DNA of 64,000 nucleotides from Ficedula albicollis (taxonomy: Eukaryota > Chordata > Aves > Passeriformes > Muscicapidae), in assembly GCF_000247815.1 (NCBI RefSeq), contig NC_021675.1, positions 67,227,040 through 67,291,039 of the forward strand, written 5' to 3'. A program made the translations under genes and the position numbers. The notes below the pieces were generated by a model. The model saw only the letters and a list, made by a program, of their open reading frames with translations, ran no database searches and had not been told where the DNA came from. This document shows, piece by piece, positions 37,723 through 50,097 of this stretch (within the stretch, counting starts at the first letter, position 1; every line of letters begins with the position of its first letter).

Positions 37723-38229
37723 TACTTCAACTTTTTCTCATGTGTTTCTTCCTATCTGCCCTCCCTTAAGAAAAGATCATTTTGTAGGGTCACTTACAAA
37801 AGGCAATCCTGTCTTCTCTTTATCTTCATTTTGGTAAAACAGTGCTGGAGCACATATTTCTCCAAATCCCTGTGGTGCAGTAAATCTTCTCTTCCCAATT
37901 ATCCCCTTCTTACAGGTATGCTGCCTCTTTTTTCACAAATAACCTGATCAGAACTGTGTGTTGTCTGCCTGTTGGCACTTCACCACAGTCACACATAGCA
38001 GAATGAATAATTCCTTATCTCAACAGTTAAAAAAAAAAAAAAAGAAAAAAAATTATATCAATGTTTTTATAGCTTCCTGTTCTTCTCATCTCCTATCATG
38101 CCCCATTAATTACCTCTCAGGATCTGCAATAATTTTTCTCAGTAGTTGTACATTTCTTGGCACTTTCCTGACTGCACTTTCTTCATTTCCATTATCCCAG
38201 TAGTTGAGCAGGTCTGTTTCTTCCTGTCT
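37723..38229. other. Spacer with A-rich run, no gene seen
   Basis: There is an A-rich tract at about 38027-38052, with no recognised exon. The right part may already belong to the old CR1 copy that follows. Confidence 0.5.
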
Positions 38230-38860
38230 GATATTTTTCTCCTCGGTTTATTGACAGCACTTCCTTACTTACTGCCAAACCAAATGATCAATTTCCTACT
38301 TTTTTTGTGTCAGGGTCACTGATGAAAATATCAAGTAAAAAATTGGTCCCAGTGCTGATCCTCAAAAAGTGCATCTGAAGAGTGCTTCCAGCCAGGAAGG
38401 TCTTCCTATCATATGATCCATTCCCAAATGCATTTAAGGGGATCTTTTGCACCTGACAGCTTTTTAGCAATTCCGTCTCACTCTGTCCTGGTGAAAATTC
38501 TCCATGTGGCTCATTACATGAAATGCTTTCCTCAAGTCCAAAGAGATGAGAGCCAGAGCACTGCCTGTCTGCAGAATATAATTTCTGTTACAAGAATAAA
38601 AACAGACTGAGTTTTTTTGGCTTGGTCTAAACTTGGGAAATTCAAGTTTCATTTTATCCCATAATCCTTTTACCTTCGTGTCTTTCACTAATTCTTCACT
38701 TGAAAATGTGTTTTTCATCCCTAACATATTATTGAGGTCAGCTTAATTGGTCTACACTTGGTGAATTCCTTTTTCTTCCATTTTGTAAGGAGCAGTATGT
38801 GCCAGTATGTGCCAGTGTCCTAGATTTTTGAAAATATAATGTTCATTGCTGTTAATTCTT
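38230..38860 (-). mobile_element. Ancient, highly diverged CR1-like LINE copy, reverse orientation
   Basis: Several blocks follow the order of old amniote CR1 elements read backwards: GTCACTGATGAAAATATCAAGT then TTGGTCCCAGTGCTGATCC; GAAATGCTTTCCTCAAGTCCA; and ATTATTGAGGTCAGCTTAATTGGTCTACACTTGG followed by a CCTTTTTC block. In intact copies these encode part of the reverse transcriptase. The frame is destroyed here. Divergence is much greater than in the other CR1 pieces, so this copy probably predates bird diversification. Confidence 0.55.
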
Positions 38861-40948
38861 TCACATTTTGAAATTTAGTCAGCTCAGCCTCCCCTAGCTG
38901 AGACTGACTTACATCTTTAGATAAAATCTGCTCCAAAGTGTCATCCCCTTCATCCATTCCACCTTTAACCCCAGAGGTTAAATTCATAATTGTATTTTTA
39001 AAACCAAGTGTTATCATCAACATTTTCATCATCATGACCAACAGAAATATTCCCTGTATCATCATCTCACATATTAAGACAGGTGGAGAGAATATTTTAT
39101 ATTTTGGTTCTGGAAGACAGTTTAGGAAATGCATTTCTTTCTTTGCCCTTCATTTCCTTTGGGAGCATCTTTCACCTTTTCATGTTTTTTCTAACAAAAT
39201 GAGGAGATCAGTCCCCATTCCTCTGATGTTTTGTCAGACTTGCCTGAACAGATGGCAGATTCTCTAGGGCAAAATTTGCCTCTAACTGTGTGCCTGAACT
39301 GGGTCTATTATTTGCTAGTGATAGTAATCAAAGATAAAAAATGTTAATCCCACTTCCTTTTTTCTTTACTGAAAGGTGAGCTAGTATCAGGAAATATAAG
39401 AATTAAGTTTTTGAATAGAAATTTGCATGAAATTTGCACAAAGACAATGTACCTGTAAGAACTAGGGTTCTGTAAAAATTTTGCAAAAGTTTCTGTTTAA
39501 TAAAGTACATAGAAAAACTTGAAAGGTATTTAACAGTAATGACATTATCTTATTTTCTTAAGAGATTTGTTTGGTTGGTTTTTTTAAAGTCCCAGCCATG
39601 GAAATATAAAATGTAGCAACACATCCAAAGGGGAAGGGAAGGACAAACTATAATTTCAGTATGTTATGAAAGATAAAATATATCTTCCAAAACACCACAG
39701 AAATCACTTCCTTGCAGTTGTGTCTGTGGCTTATATGACTTAAACGTTCCAGACTCTATTTTGTAGCATTCTTGATGGTTCCTTCTACCTCATAAATGCC
39801 CAGTAAAATAGAAGCAGCTTGTATTTTCAATTCAGGGAACTGCAGTTATGTGCTTTGCTCTGGCATCAGATTGCAAATCAGTCATATTTTTGTGGCATAC
39901 TTCTGTAGGTTGAAATTTTATCTAGTTTCTCTCAGTCAAAAAAACTTCTGAATCTCCACCCCAATACCCTCCTTAACCCAGTCTGAAACTTTACAAGAGT
40001 GAGTATATTAATGTGATTCTGAATTGCCCATTCATCCTAGAGTAGAACAATTTCTCCAGCACAGAAAAGCTTTTTATAACAAATAAAGATAATTATCTAC
40101 TGACCATTTATCTAAAAAAAGCAGTAAAAGACAATACCCTTGAAAAGCTAAAGCCCAAACATTAGTATAATTTATGGAACCATGCTAATTAATTTGTCTG
40201 AAAATTTTTAATTTATATGCTTTTGTTTCTCATTGGTTTTCTTACAGTCAGTCTCTGATGTCACATGAAGCTCCCTAATTTTCAGATGTAACAATGATCA
40301 TAATTAATTCTCGATCCTGGTGAAAAATCTGCTTCTCACTCATTCACCATGCTGAAAAATGAGCATCAGTGAGAAGAGATGTGGAAAAGATCTTGCTATA
40401 ACTGGAATAAATGCTGGGAGTAGGAAGGAGGAAATGGGTACTGCAGCAAGTGAAAATGTCAACAACATTACTGGGACTATTTGCAGTCACCAAAGTGATC
40501 TATGTTATTTCAAGTGTTTCATGTTCAGATTATTTAATCCCTCCAATTTTGGATGAATTTGCCAATTTAAGTTAAAATGTTGGAGTTGGTGGCAATGTCA
40601 AAATATCAGCTTCCAAATTCCAAGGTCAAAAAAGAAAGAAGTTTTGTCCCTGTTCAGACAACTTCTACTGATGCAAATTTATTAAATTGTGTGCATGTTT
40701 TTACCTTCATTCTGAATGCTTTGGTGTGGTACAAACAGAAGATTCTGAGAATTGCATGTAAATGCAAAGTTTCTAGTACGTTAGAGATGCTTTAGGACAT
40801 CCCAGCTGGCCTGAAGGTCTCCCACACAACCTTTCAATGATGAAAGGTCTTGTGCCTTGAAAAGCTCAGGATAATTTAATCGATCTTCTACTTTACATCA
40901 TTATTTAATTTTCCTCTTGCCTTGAGGAGATACAAACTTTCATTGTCC
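38861..40948. other. AT-rich spacer, no gene seen
   Basis: The longest frames are about 104 codons (minus, 38820-39134) and 109 codons (plus, 38938-39267), neither recognisable. Part of 38861-39100 could be further diverged LINE sequence. Confidence 0.5.
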
Positions 40949-41092
40949 ACTTTGTTGAATAATGTTGATCACGAGGCCACCAAAGAACTTTGTTGAATAA
41001 TGTCGATCACGAGGCCACCAAACAGAGTGAGGGGGGTGTCCACTTTGTTGAATAATGTTGATCACGAGGCCACCAAACAGAGTGAGGGGGGA
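40949..41092. repeat. Three-copy minisatellite-like repeat
   Basis: The core ACTTTGTTGAATAATG, followed by YGATCACGAGGCCACCAAA, occurs at 40949, 40987 and 41042. The second and third copies also share CAGAGTGAGGGGGG, giving a 55-bp unit; the first is cut to 38 bp. It is followed by a GC-richer block to about 41230. I do not recognise the source element. Confidence 0.9.
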
Positions 41093-42401
41093 GCAGACTG
41101 CAGAGGAGTCATCCCTGTGCTGAGCTGGAACCTGCAGCAGGGTGAGCGTGGCTGGCGGCTGCAGGAGCTGAAACCAGGCAGAGCTCAGCTCTGGAGCCCT
41201 TGGAGGATACAACAACAGGAGCAGAGGAGCTGTTCTCTCATTTAATAACTTCCCACTTTATGCTGCATGTAATCAAACCAGAAGGCAGGACTGTGCACCC
41301 TGGCTTCTTTATTTTCCCTAATAATGGGGATTTCTGACAAAAAAACCCCAAAACCAAAAACCTTGATGTCACACCAAAACAAAAGTGCAAACACGCCAAG
41401 CCACATGAACACAAACACCTGCATGCACACGTGTGCTCACACTGAAAATCCTGGATTGTGGGGAACCGTTCTCTGACAAAAATGGGAAAAAAAATACAGA
41501 TTCAAATGCTGATGTGGCAGCAAGCAGGAGTGACCCTGGCAGCTCTGTGCTATCAGAATGCAGCACCACCAGCAAGCTGCATGTCTGATCTCTTTTACAA
41601 GCTGCTGGGACAGCTGATGGAAGTGTGAAAATAGCTGGGTTTTTTTTTTTATTTTCATGGTGAAATTTATGTCTTGCACAGCTTACTTCCAAGGCCAAGG
41701 AAATAAATAACATGCAAACACAAGCCACGAAGGAGCACAGGCAGATCTGTGTGCTCCTAGCAGCTTTCAAAGCTGAGTAGCAGCACCTTGTGTTGCACAG
41801 AACGAGCTCCTCGGTAAGCACTGCATTTTTACAGAGCTGGTTTAAACTGCATTAAAGCACCACCATGGCATTCACATCTTCACTTTTACTGCTGCAATGT
41901 GAACGTCTCACATTCAAATTCTGCCTTGTCATATCCAGTTTGCCTGTAGCCTTGGTGACAGAAATCAGACCAGAAGGTGTCACAGACATCAAGGCACAAG
42001 TTCTGCTGCAGCCAGACTGCAGATAAAGGCCTTATTTTAATGTCTCCATCACTCCTAGCCCACAGCAGAACTGCATTTTGTTTGCATTTTTCCATTCCTT
42101 TAACTTTCTCAGGGAAAAGAAGCAGGTGAAGGCTATCAAGCTTTAGCCATTTTATTGTTTTCCCTTCACTATTTGCACTGCTACAAGCTTTGTTATTTTG
42201 ACAGGTTCATATCCAGCCTGATAGTAGGCAGTAGTAACTTACTTATTCATATTGGTGAACTTGGAAAATTACTTTTCTCAAACAATCTTTCCTTCTACTG
42301 GTTTTTGAGAATTAGGCATTGACTGCAAATTGCCACGTGGATATTTATTCTTACTGGTAAAATATTTTGGTTTTTTTTTCTTATAAACTCCAGTGTTTAC
42401 A
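41093..42401. other. Spacer, no gene seen
   Basis: The stretch begins GC-rich (to about 41230) and becomes AT-rich. A minus-strand frame of 150 codons (41369-41821) has hydrophobic parts but no family resemblance that I recognise. Confidence 0.45.
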
Positions 42402-42483
42402 AAGTTGGGAGTGAGGGGAGCCATGATTACTTTCTTTTTTTCAAGTTGGGAGTGAGGGGAGCCATGATCACTTTCTTTTTTTC
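42402..42483. repeat. Two-copy 41-bp tandem repeat
   Basis: AAGTTGGGAGTGAGGGGAGC begins at 42402 and again at 42443. Both copies end in a CTTTCTTTTTTTC tract and differ by one base (GATTAC against GATCAC). Confidence 0.93.
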
Positions 42484-45400
42484 TTCATATACTTGTACAT
42501 CCAGAAACATCTTCAGGCAGAACACATCTTGCTAGAATAAAATGAATTAACTTGAGGAGTTCTGAATTCACAAGGCAGGCTTAATAACGTTTTTGCAGCC
42601 CTGCCAATGTGGGGAGGACTGGCTGAAGACAGCAAGAGATCATCTCTGAGGGCTCCCTGGTTCTGGAGTCAAGGTCAAGGTCACTCACAGTTGTTTTCCA
42701 ACACAGTAAAGAAGTTTAAACATTTTGGGTTTTTTGTTTGTTTGTTTGTTTGTTTTTTGTTTTGTTTTGTTTTGACTTCTTTGCATAAAAATGAGAAAAG
42801 GACTTCTTGATATGTGATATTTATGAATAGTTGCCTTCTGCCTTTCCCCTTCCAAGGTTCAAATCAAAGGTTCCAGGGTTCAAACAAAAGATCAGGACAC
42901 ACATCAGAGATCAGAGATGTAAGAGGTGCAAATCTGGGTGTCCTGACAATGCAGTTTTCAGTCAGTGACACCTCAGGAGAAACTCCTCCTGGCTTTACTC
43001 AGATTTATGGATATTTTATAAATGAGAGTTTCAACAAGACTAGGGCATAAAGAAGTTTCCTTGTCAAGAAATCAGTGTTTTGTCACAATTCTCTTGAGTT
43101 TAATGAGATATCCAAGCAGCTAAACACAAGCATAAGTTTTCCTTGCCATTTTCCAGCAGTGATAGCATCCATCATGTCACCAAGAACTGTAAATGGCCAA
43201 AGAACAGAAATTAAAGATGAAAGAAGCCTATGATTTATTTATTTTGATTTTTACAAGCTGTAATAGAAGAAAGTCTAAGCAGTGTCCCTTTGTCCTTGGA
43301 AAAAAAAATCCACACAGGGAAAAAATGCAACTTAAATAAACACCACAAAGTAAGACAGAGGCCTGTCTGCTGTTCTGACGGAACAGTGATCCTGGAACAG
43401 GTGTAGGAGAAGAAATCATTGATTGTCCTGCCCTGACCACAACCGTACACATGATCCCCATAACAACAACCATGCACTAACGACCATTAACTACTTGAAA
43501 AATGCTAACTTGGAGACAGACCTGTGGACTGTGGTGGAAAAAATCTCTCTGTACGAACTGTAACTAATTTTTTAAAATTCTGAAATGCTAACCTAGTCCT
43601 TAGATGTACAAAAAAAAGTCTCAAAATCCAGATATGGAAGTGTTCTTTCCATCAGGTGTACCACTATAGGAAGCAATGCTGCATAAAGGCCTCAGAATGC
43701 ACTGGAGAAGATGTTTTATAAGTGCTGATGGTGTCAGTGAAGTTTTTGATCAAAAATCCAAAGATCACCTCTCTGAAAAGTTATCTTGAGAAATTATTTT
43801 ATCCTTGAAGGCTGGCGTGTGTTTGTGTTTGGGTCTGCTGATGAGTAAGGATGGGAACAGATTTTATAGGGGCAGATTGAATCTATTCAGATTTACAGTT
43901 TAAATAACAATAAAACAGCAGTTTGGGATATAAATTGGACATTTTTTTCAGTCAGGGATCAAAAGAAAATAAACTCCAGAAAAGCTCACTGAGATTCTAG
44001 ACTCAAAATTGCTGGGATCCCTTCAATGTGATTATATTGCCAAATATGTGCTTTTGGATTGTTTTTGCAAGACATTCTGGCTTTTAGGAAAAGAAGGAGC
44101 TGGGCTTCTTTAACACAGCACTCTGTTCTGAGCTTGGAAACTGGGAGCCTCTGAATTGCTTTCAGTATGTTTATGGCTCCTACAGCAGCATTAACAGAAC
44201 AGTTTCAGCTACATTTCATTTCAAGGTTTCAGCCTGTTACCTGAAGGGGTCAGCAAGGCACCTAGTTTTGTCTGCTCCATCTTTCTAATCCCCCTAAGCC
44301 TGTCACAGTCACTGCCATAATCCTGCTGCTGATACTGAAAATGATCCTGTGCATGTTTAGTCGGGGGATTTCAGTCCCAGAAGACTGAGCAGTGCTTGCA
44401 GCTACAGGTACCTTATTTACCTGATGGCTTCGAAATGTGCCTCCCCTCTGCACTGCCCATGCTGCTGTCACTGATTTGTACCAACACTTCTGAGTGTTTT
44501 GCTGATCACACGCTGCTATCAAATCCCTGAGGTGTCTTGCAGGTCCATTCAACCCACAGTTAAAAATCAGACGTTCCATCCTCCCACCCTCTTTGCCATT
44601 AGTTGCACAGAATCACGTGTACATGGAGTTTTGGTCTCATTTATGCATGTCATTTTAGTCTTGTATATTTGCGTGTGGCCTTTCCTCTCTTGTGTGCCCC
44701 TATGCAATGGAATATTTCTAAACCAACGCTGGAAATTTTTCTAAAAAGGAATATGTCCCAGAGGACAGTGATCAGATTGAAATTCAGGGTCAGTGTTTTA
44801 TACTTTGGCTAGCTTGAGATTTTCAATGTACTATGCATTTTGAACAAAATTGCAGAGTTTTCAGAAGAAAGCTTCTACTTCTAAAGTGTTGAATCCTCTC
44901 CTGCTGATTTTTGTATCACTGAACAAAATAAATCAAACAAGAGACTAAATTTCAAGAAAAAACCCTTTTAATTTCATCCCTTACAGTTATATTATTTTCA
45001 GTAGCCTTTTACCCATACCTTCTGCTGCATGTCACTATGAAAACTATTTTACAATTAACAGTATGATGTCACTTATATTGTCCAAGAGCTTTCATTATCC
45101 AAAGCATATTAGACTTCTGAAATGGGCATTTGGAAAGGACTCACATTTTGGTGACATTCTCTGGCAACTCCACTCAAACATGCCTGTGCTGAAACAATTA
45201 TTAGCATTTTCACTAAAAATGCAGAATTATTTAATGTCTTTGATGGGAGGAAGTGGTGCAGAACGAAGATGTGACAGGACTTTACAGGACACAGCCAAGG
45301 GGACAAACTGGGTGAGACCTTCTCCACTCTGAGCTCTCCTGAGTGCTCATTCCAGTTAGAGACACACTTCAGATATCTCCCAGGCAGAAAACCATGTCCT

Positions 45401-45516
45401 ACAGGCTCGTTTTCCCTGTGATAAAGCTTTGCCCAACTGTGTAACATCACTGCCTCCTTTTATATATTGCTGGCGTGGCTGCAACTCCCACAGAAAGATT
45501 TCTTTGAGATCCAGTC
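42484..45516. other. AT-rich spacer, no gene seen
   Basis: A TTTG/TTTTG simple repeat lies at about 42729-42775. Reading frames of up to 113 codons show no recognisable domain. No transposon fragment is clear. Confidence 0.5.
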
Positions 45517-45644
45517 GGGAATTTGGCATGGGATTTGGTTTCTGATTGAAAATACACTGTTAGCAAAATATATAGCTGTTGGGAACTTGGCATGGGATTT
45601 GGTTTCTGATGGAAAATACACTGTTAGCAAAATATATAGCTGTC
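45517..45644. repeat. Two-copy 64-bp tandem repeat
   Basis: Copies at 45517-45580 and 45581-45644 both run from GGGAA(T/C)TTGGCATGGG to ATATATAGCTGT, with about two substitutions. Confidence 0.95.
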
Positions 45645-45675
45645 CAAAAAGATCTCCTGCCTTCATTTTGTTGGC

Positions 45676-45808
45676 AAAAAAACCCCAAACAAACAAACAA
45701 ACAAAAACCCCAAATAAACCAAAACAAATTAAAAATGCACAAAAACCCTAAAAACACAAAAAACCCAAACAAACAAACCCCAAAACAAAACAAAAAACAC
45801 AAATCTCA
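45676..45808. repeat. A-rich AAAC/CCCCAAA low-complexity tract
   Basis: Repeats of AAAC with interspersed AAAACCCC blocks, strongly depleted in G, extend over about 130 bp. They create chance lysine/asparagine-rich frames that are not genes. Confidence 0.92.
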
Positions 45809-48606
45809 GACAATATTCTTCAAAATAAGCATCTAGGAATCTAAATTTTTACTTGAAATATTAAGAAAAATCCTGAAATGTATTTTTCAATATCTGTTTT
45901 CAGGGGACAGAATTTTTCTGGTCACAGTTTGACATAAAAAATAATTGAAAGGAGAAGATTTTTCAGAGAGAAAGACTTAATTTTTTAAGTCTTTATTTTC
46001 CATTGACTCCTGTGGACTTCAGATTGAAAATGAAAGGGCACTAAAGACTTTAAGTGATCTTAATACACAGAATATCTTCAGTAGAAGAGCATCACGACTG
46101 GGATGCTGTTCATTAATTTTTCCTCTGGGTATTAACAGCAGCACTGGCTGATGTCACCAGAAAAGGGACAGAAGTTGAGACCTTAATGCATAGGGAGAGA
46201 AATCCCTGTGCCTTAAGAGTGATTTGGGCTTCAGCTCCTGCCCCTGCTTCCCCAATTAGTTGTGCAATCCAATTAGAGAGGAAGCTGATTAGAGACCCCT
46301 AACTCAGGCATCACAATAACTAAGTAGTCCTGCGGGCATCAAAACCAATGTAACCTGCTTTACTGTGGATTTCTGTCTTTTCCTTGATCCACTAGTTCAC
46401 CAAGTTACCTTAGAGTGTAAACTTACCAGTATTTGATCTTAAGTCTTCCCTTCACTGGGTTTCTTTGGTTTTGGTGACTTCTGAGCCACTCACTGTTATT
46501 GAAAATTGAGCTGAAACCAACCACTGTGATCAGAGTTAGGGACTGAAAAAAAAAATAGCAGTAAAAAATTAATTAAAAAATAAAATTTGCAATCAGGCTT
46601 TAATTTTATGGGCAAACTCCATGTCAGTCCATATCAGACATTCAGACTGTCACCTCTGTTCACTTAATTTACACTCAAGCTTGGATTCTGTGACCAGCTC
46701 TGCAGTTTCTGCCTGCAGAGGATTAGATGGAGCAGAGGACTGAGCTAATGAGGGCTCACAGTTATTAAAATGAAGGCAGGGCTGTCACCCAGGGTTTTCA
46801 CAATTCCTCATTACAAGGCCTGGGATTGATTTCTGGATTAGTGTGAACAGGTTCAAGCTGTTCTGCCCTGCCCATCAGATTACCTGATTTTATGGTGGAA
46901 AATTCACCATTTTTCCTGAAAAAGACAGGAAAGAATTCAAGTTTTAGCATCAGAATTAAGTGAGCAAAAAAAGTCTGTGACTTTGGTCCTTAATGACATA
47001 CTCAGGGTGCTGGTCTCATCCCTTGAATTTTGTGTTGTCATCAAATACTGGAGTAGAAAGCCACTGGTCTGAACAAACATCAGACAGAAAGTCTGAGTGT
47101 GGATTTCAATCAGAATTTCCTTTATGAGCATCTGAATCACACCAGTCCTCAGAAAATATGTAATTTTTCCATTCTTGGGCACACAAAGCCAGGTCTACAG
47201 TGGGATCAATCATGGTTTGATGAAGAGGAAGAGAACTAATCAATTTAATGAAGTGCCTCCTGCTGAGACTGAATACTTAATCCAGCAACAACATCTTTTA
47301 GATGAAGGTTAGGCACCAATGGTAGCCACAGCTCACTGGAAAAAAAATGATGTGAAAATAAAAGGGTATGAAAGGCACATCCAATTCAAAGTTCTGTAAG
47401 TACCAGATCATCATGAAATCCAATAATTTAATAAATTTATGAAGCCTTGAACTACTGTTAGTGGGATTGGCTGAGATTTTGATAGTAGTAAGGATGTTAG
47501 AAAATGCCCCCAAAAGTTGAAAGGAAGAGTTGAATGGAAATTCACAACTAGACAAAAATTTATGGAGAACCCCAGGACGTGTGACCACATGAAAATAACA
47601 GCAGTCAAACAACCTGTGATCCATTCTGGTTCAGCAGTGCTGGGATTAGGATGAGTAGTCACATGCTGATTTCATAATCATAATGATTTCTGTTTGTCCC
47701 AAGTCTCAAGCATGTGCTTAACTCTTAAACTGTATGACAATAAATTTACCAAAAGTGAGCATGTACTCAGGTTCTCTGCTGACCCAGAGGATTCTGCCAA
47801 AATGCTGCAAATAAACTAATTTGTCATATTAGTATTGCAAACGAGCACGCTTGACACTTTCCCCCCAGTCTGCACACTGAATGAATGGATTACACAGAAC
47901 TTTTCCACTTTAGAGCCAAAGAACACAAAGCCATGACTCAGTCCTCCCTGCATTTCTTTCTCCATACTATGGAGTTGTTGAAGTTTGTAAGAACATTGAC
48001 TTGGTTCTTTCCAGTAGTTTTTCCACCCCCAATTCTTCTGCCTGAAAAGTTGGGGAAGTTCTTATTTCAGGTTGTCAATCAATCAGCTTAGAGGAAGGCG
48101 ATGAGCATTTCACTGTTTGAATAGTTTTTGTGTTTTGCTTGCTCATAACTCCGAAAATGCTGTCACAGGTGATTAAATAATCTGTACCAACTTTTACTGC
48201 TGAGAAGAACAGGATAGTTAAACGAATCTTTCTGGGATTATATTGATTCATATTGATTACATCCCCCAGGGGAAAGAAAGGAAGAAGACAGAAAATAGAC
48301 AGTGAAGTCTTTATACAAATTTGACATGGGAGCAAAACTGTATGACAAAAGTTTTATGAGGATATTTCTGCTGTTTTCTTGTCTAAACAGCCAAAAACAT
48401 AAGTCAGAACTGAAAAAGCAGGATATGATTATTATTATGTATATGTTCCTTCAAGAAGAAAAATCCTTCTTATAGCATAAATCTAATGGGAAGATCTAAC
48501 AGCATGAGGAGAACAGAATTCAGGTCGAGTGTTTCTTACTACCTTTAATGAAAAGAACATGAAATGAGAATGATGGCTGTGGGAGAGTGACAAGCTGGAA
48601 GAGTTA
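45809..48606. other. AT-rich spacer, no gene seen
   Basis: The longest frame is about 108 codons (minus, 47298-47624), not recognisable. No transposon fragment is clear. Confidence 0.5.
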
Positions 48607-48698
48607 ATGTAAACCAGAAAGAGTCAATGCCTCAAACACGCAGCAGAAGAGAATGTAAACCACAAAGAGTCAATGCCTCAAACACGCAGCAGAAGAGA
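48607..48698. repeat. Two-copy 46-bp tandem repeat
   Basis: ATGTAAACCAGAAAGAG begins at 48607 and ATGTAAACCACAAAGAG at 48653. Both continue TCAATGCCTCAAACACGCAG to AGAAGAGA. Confidence 0.95.
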
Positions 48699-49265
48699 CC
48701 AGGAATGTTGTCATGCCAACCAGACAAGGTGTGGTTTGAAAAGAGGGTCTTGGGGAGGCAGGACAGCGATTTTCTGAGAGCAGCTTCCTTACCTCAGGTA
48801 ACTTTCTCTAAAAACAAGCTGGGTACAGAGCCCCTCAATCCCTTCTGAGAAGTCTGAGAATATCAAAATGTGCTTGTGTGAGGAAAAATAGCAGAACTGA
48901 GGGGCTAGGAGTGCTCCTGTCATCACAGGAACCAGACCTAGGATGGTGTTGGGTCCCAAGGTGCTGACCCAAATCTGTTCTCTTTATTTCTATTTTCCTA
49001 TCTTCCCTTCGTCCTTTCTTCCTAAAAGTTTAAATCACATTTTAGCCTGTCTGTAATGAGGTTAGAAGTCGAATCCACTGCTGCTGTGGGCTGTTCAGAA
49101 ATGTTTAAAGCCTTTCTGCTGTTCAACTTGTCATAAGGTTTTAATCATTGCTGCCATAAATAAAACTTCTAAATTGATTGCTTGACACTGTTTCACTTTT
49201 TTTTAGGCCAAATGTTGGCTGCACCAGAGCCAGTGGCTGTCCAAGAGCTGCCTCACGGTACCTGA
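48699..49265. other. Spacer, no gene seen
   Basis: There is no recognisable exon or transposon. A T-run lies at about 49197-49204. Confidence 0.5.
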
Positions 49266-49521
49266 CTAAATTTGATCCTCAACTAAATAAAATCAAATTC
49301 ATTGGGATTGGTGTCACCCTCCTCTCATCACACTGTCTGAAGCACACTCTTTAAGACATCCATTTACAGAAAAATTGCAGTAGTGTCTTGTTCTAAATTT
49401 GATCCTCAATTAAATAAAATCAAATTCATTGGGAATGGTGTCGCCCTCCTCTCATCACACTGTCTGAAGCACACTCTTTAAGACATCCATTTACAGAAAA
49501 ATTGCAGTAGTGTCTTGTTCT
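49266..49521. repeat. Two-copy 127-bp tandem repeat
   Basis: Copies begin CTAAATTTGATCCTCAA at 49266 and 49393 and end TAGTGTCTTGTTCT. I count about three substitutions (AACTAAA/AATTAAA, GGATTGG/GAATTGG-type and TCACCC/TCGCCC). Confidence 0.95.
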
Positions 49522-49997
49522 GAGCTACACACATGTCTTTTTGAACAAATACTGGAGGGAATTGAAGTGAGGATCATGGGGGAGGTGGGACAACAATCCC
49601 TCTGAAATTATGGAAATGGCTGAATCCCTTAGTCATTCCCTTTGGAATGCAGGTTTGCTTGGAGTTTTGGTCTAAAGGTGATGCAGCTTCCTTCTCTTCA
49701 GGAGTATTCTGCTGCTGTGGTTTCGGATTTTATTTTTCTTATTTTCTCTCAAGATTTTATTTGTTTGCTTTGGTACAAAGAAGAGGGCATGGGAGAGTTC
49801 TCCAGGAATAAATAATATCTTTGCACTTTTGGTCATGATGCTTTTTCTGCTGCAAAGGTTATTTTCTGTGATAGCCCCTACATGAATGTGTCTTGTAAGA
49901 TGCTTCAGCATCAGATTTTAGAGGGCACTGGGTATGTACTTGACCTCATTGAAGTGAATGGTAAAACTCTCCCTGGTCCTCTCTCGCCTGGAATTTT
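49522..49997. other. Spacer, no gene seen
   Basis: There are only short frames, without recognisable domains. Confidence 0.5.
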
Positions 49998-50097
49998 ATC
50001 ACAGAATCACATGATGGTCGGGTTCTGAAAAGACATTAAGGCAGGGGCATCTTCCATTAGACCAGATTGTTCAGAGCCTCATCCAGCCTGGGCTTAT
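49998..50097 (-). mobile_element. CR1 LINE 3' fragment, reverse orientation, short
   Basis: ATCACAGAATCACATGATGG is followed by a GTCGGGTTCTGAAAAGACATTAA block and TTCAGAGCCTCATCCAGCCTGG, the CR1 tail in reverse with strong divergence. Confidence 0.8.
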
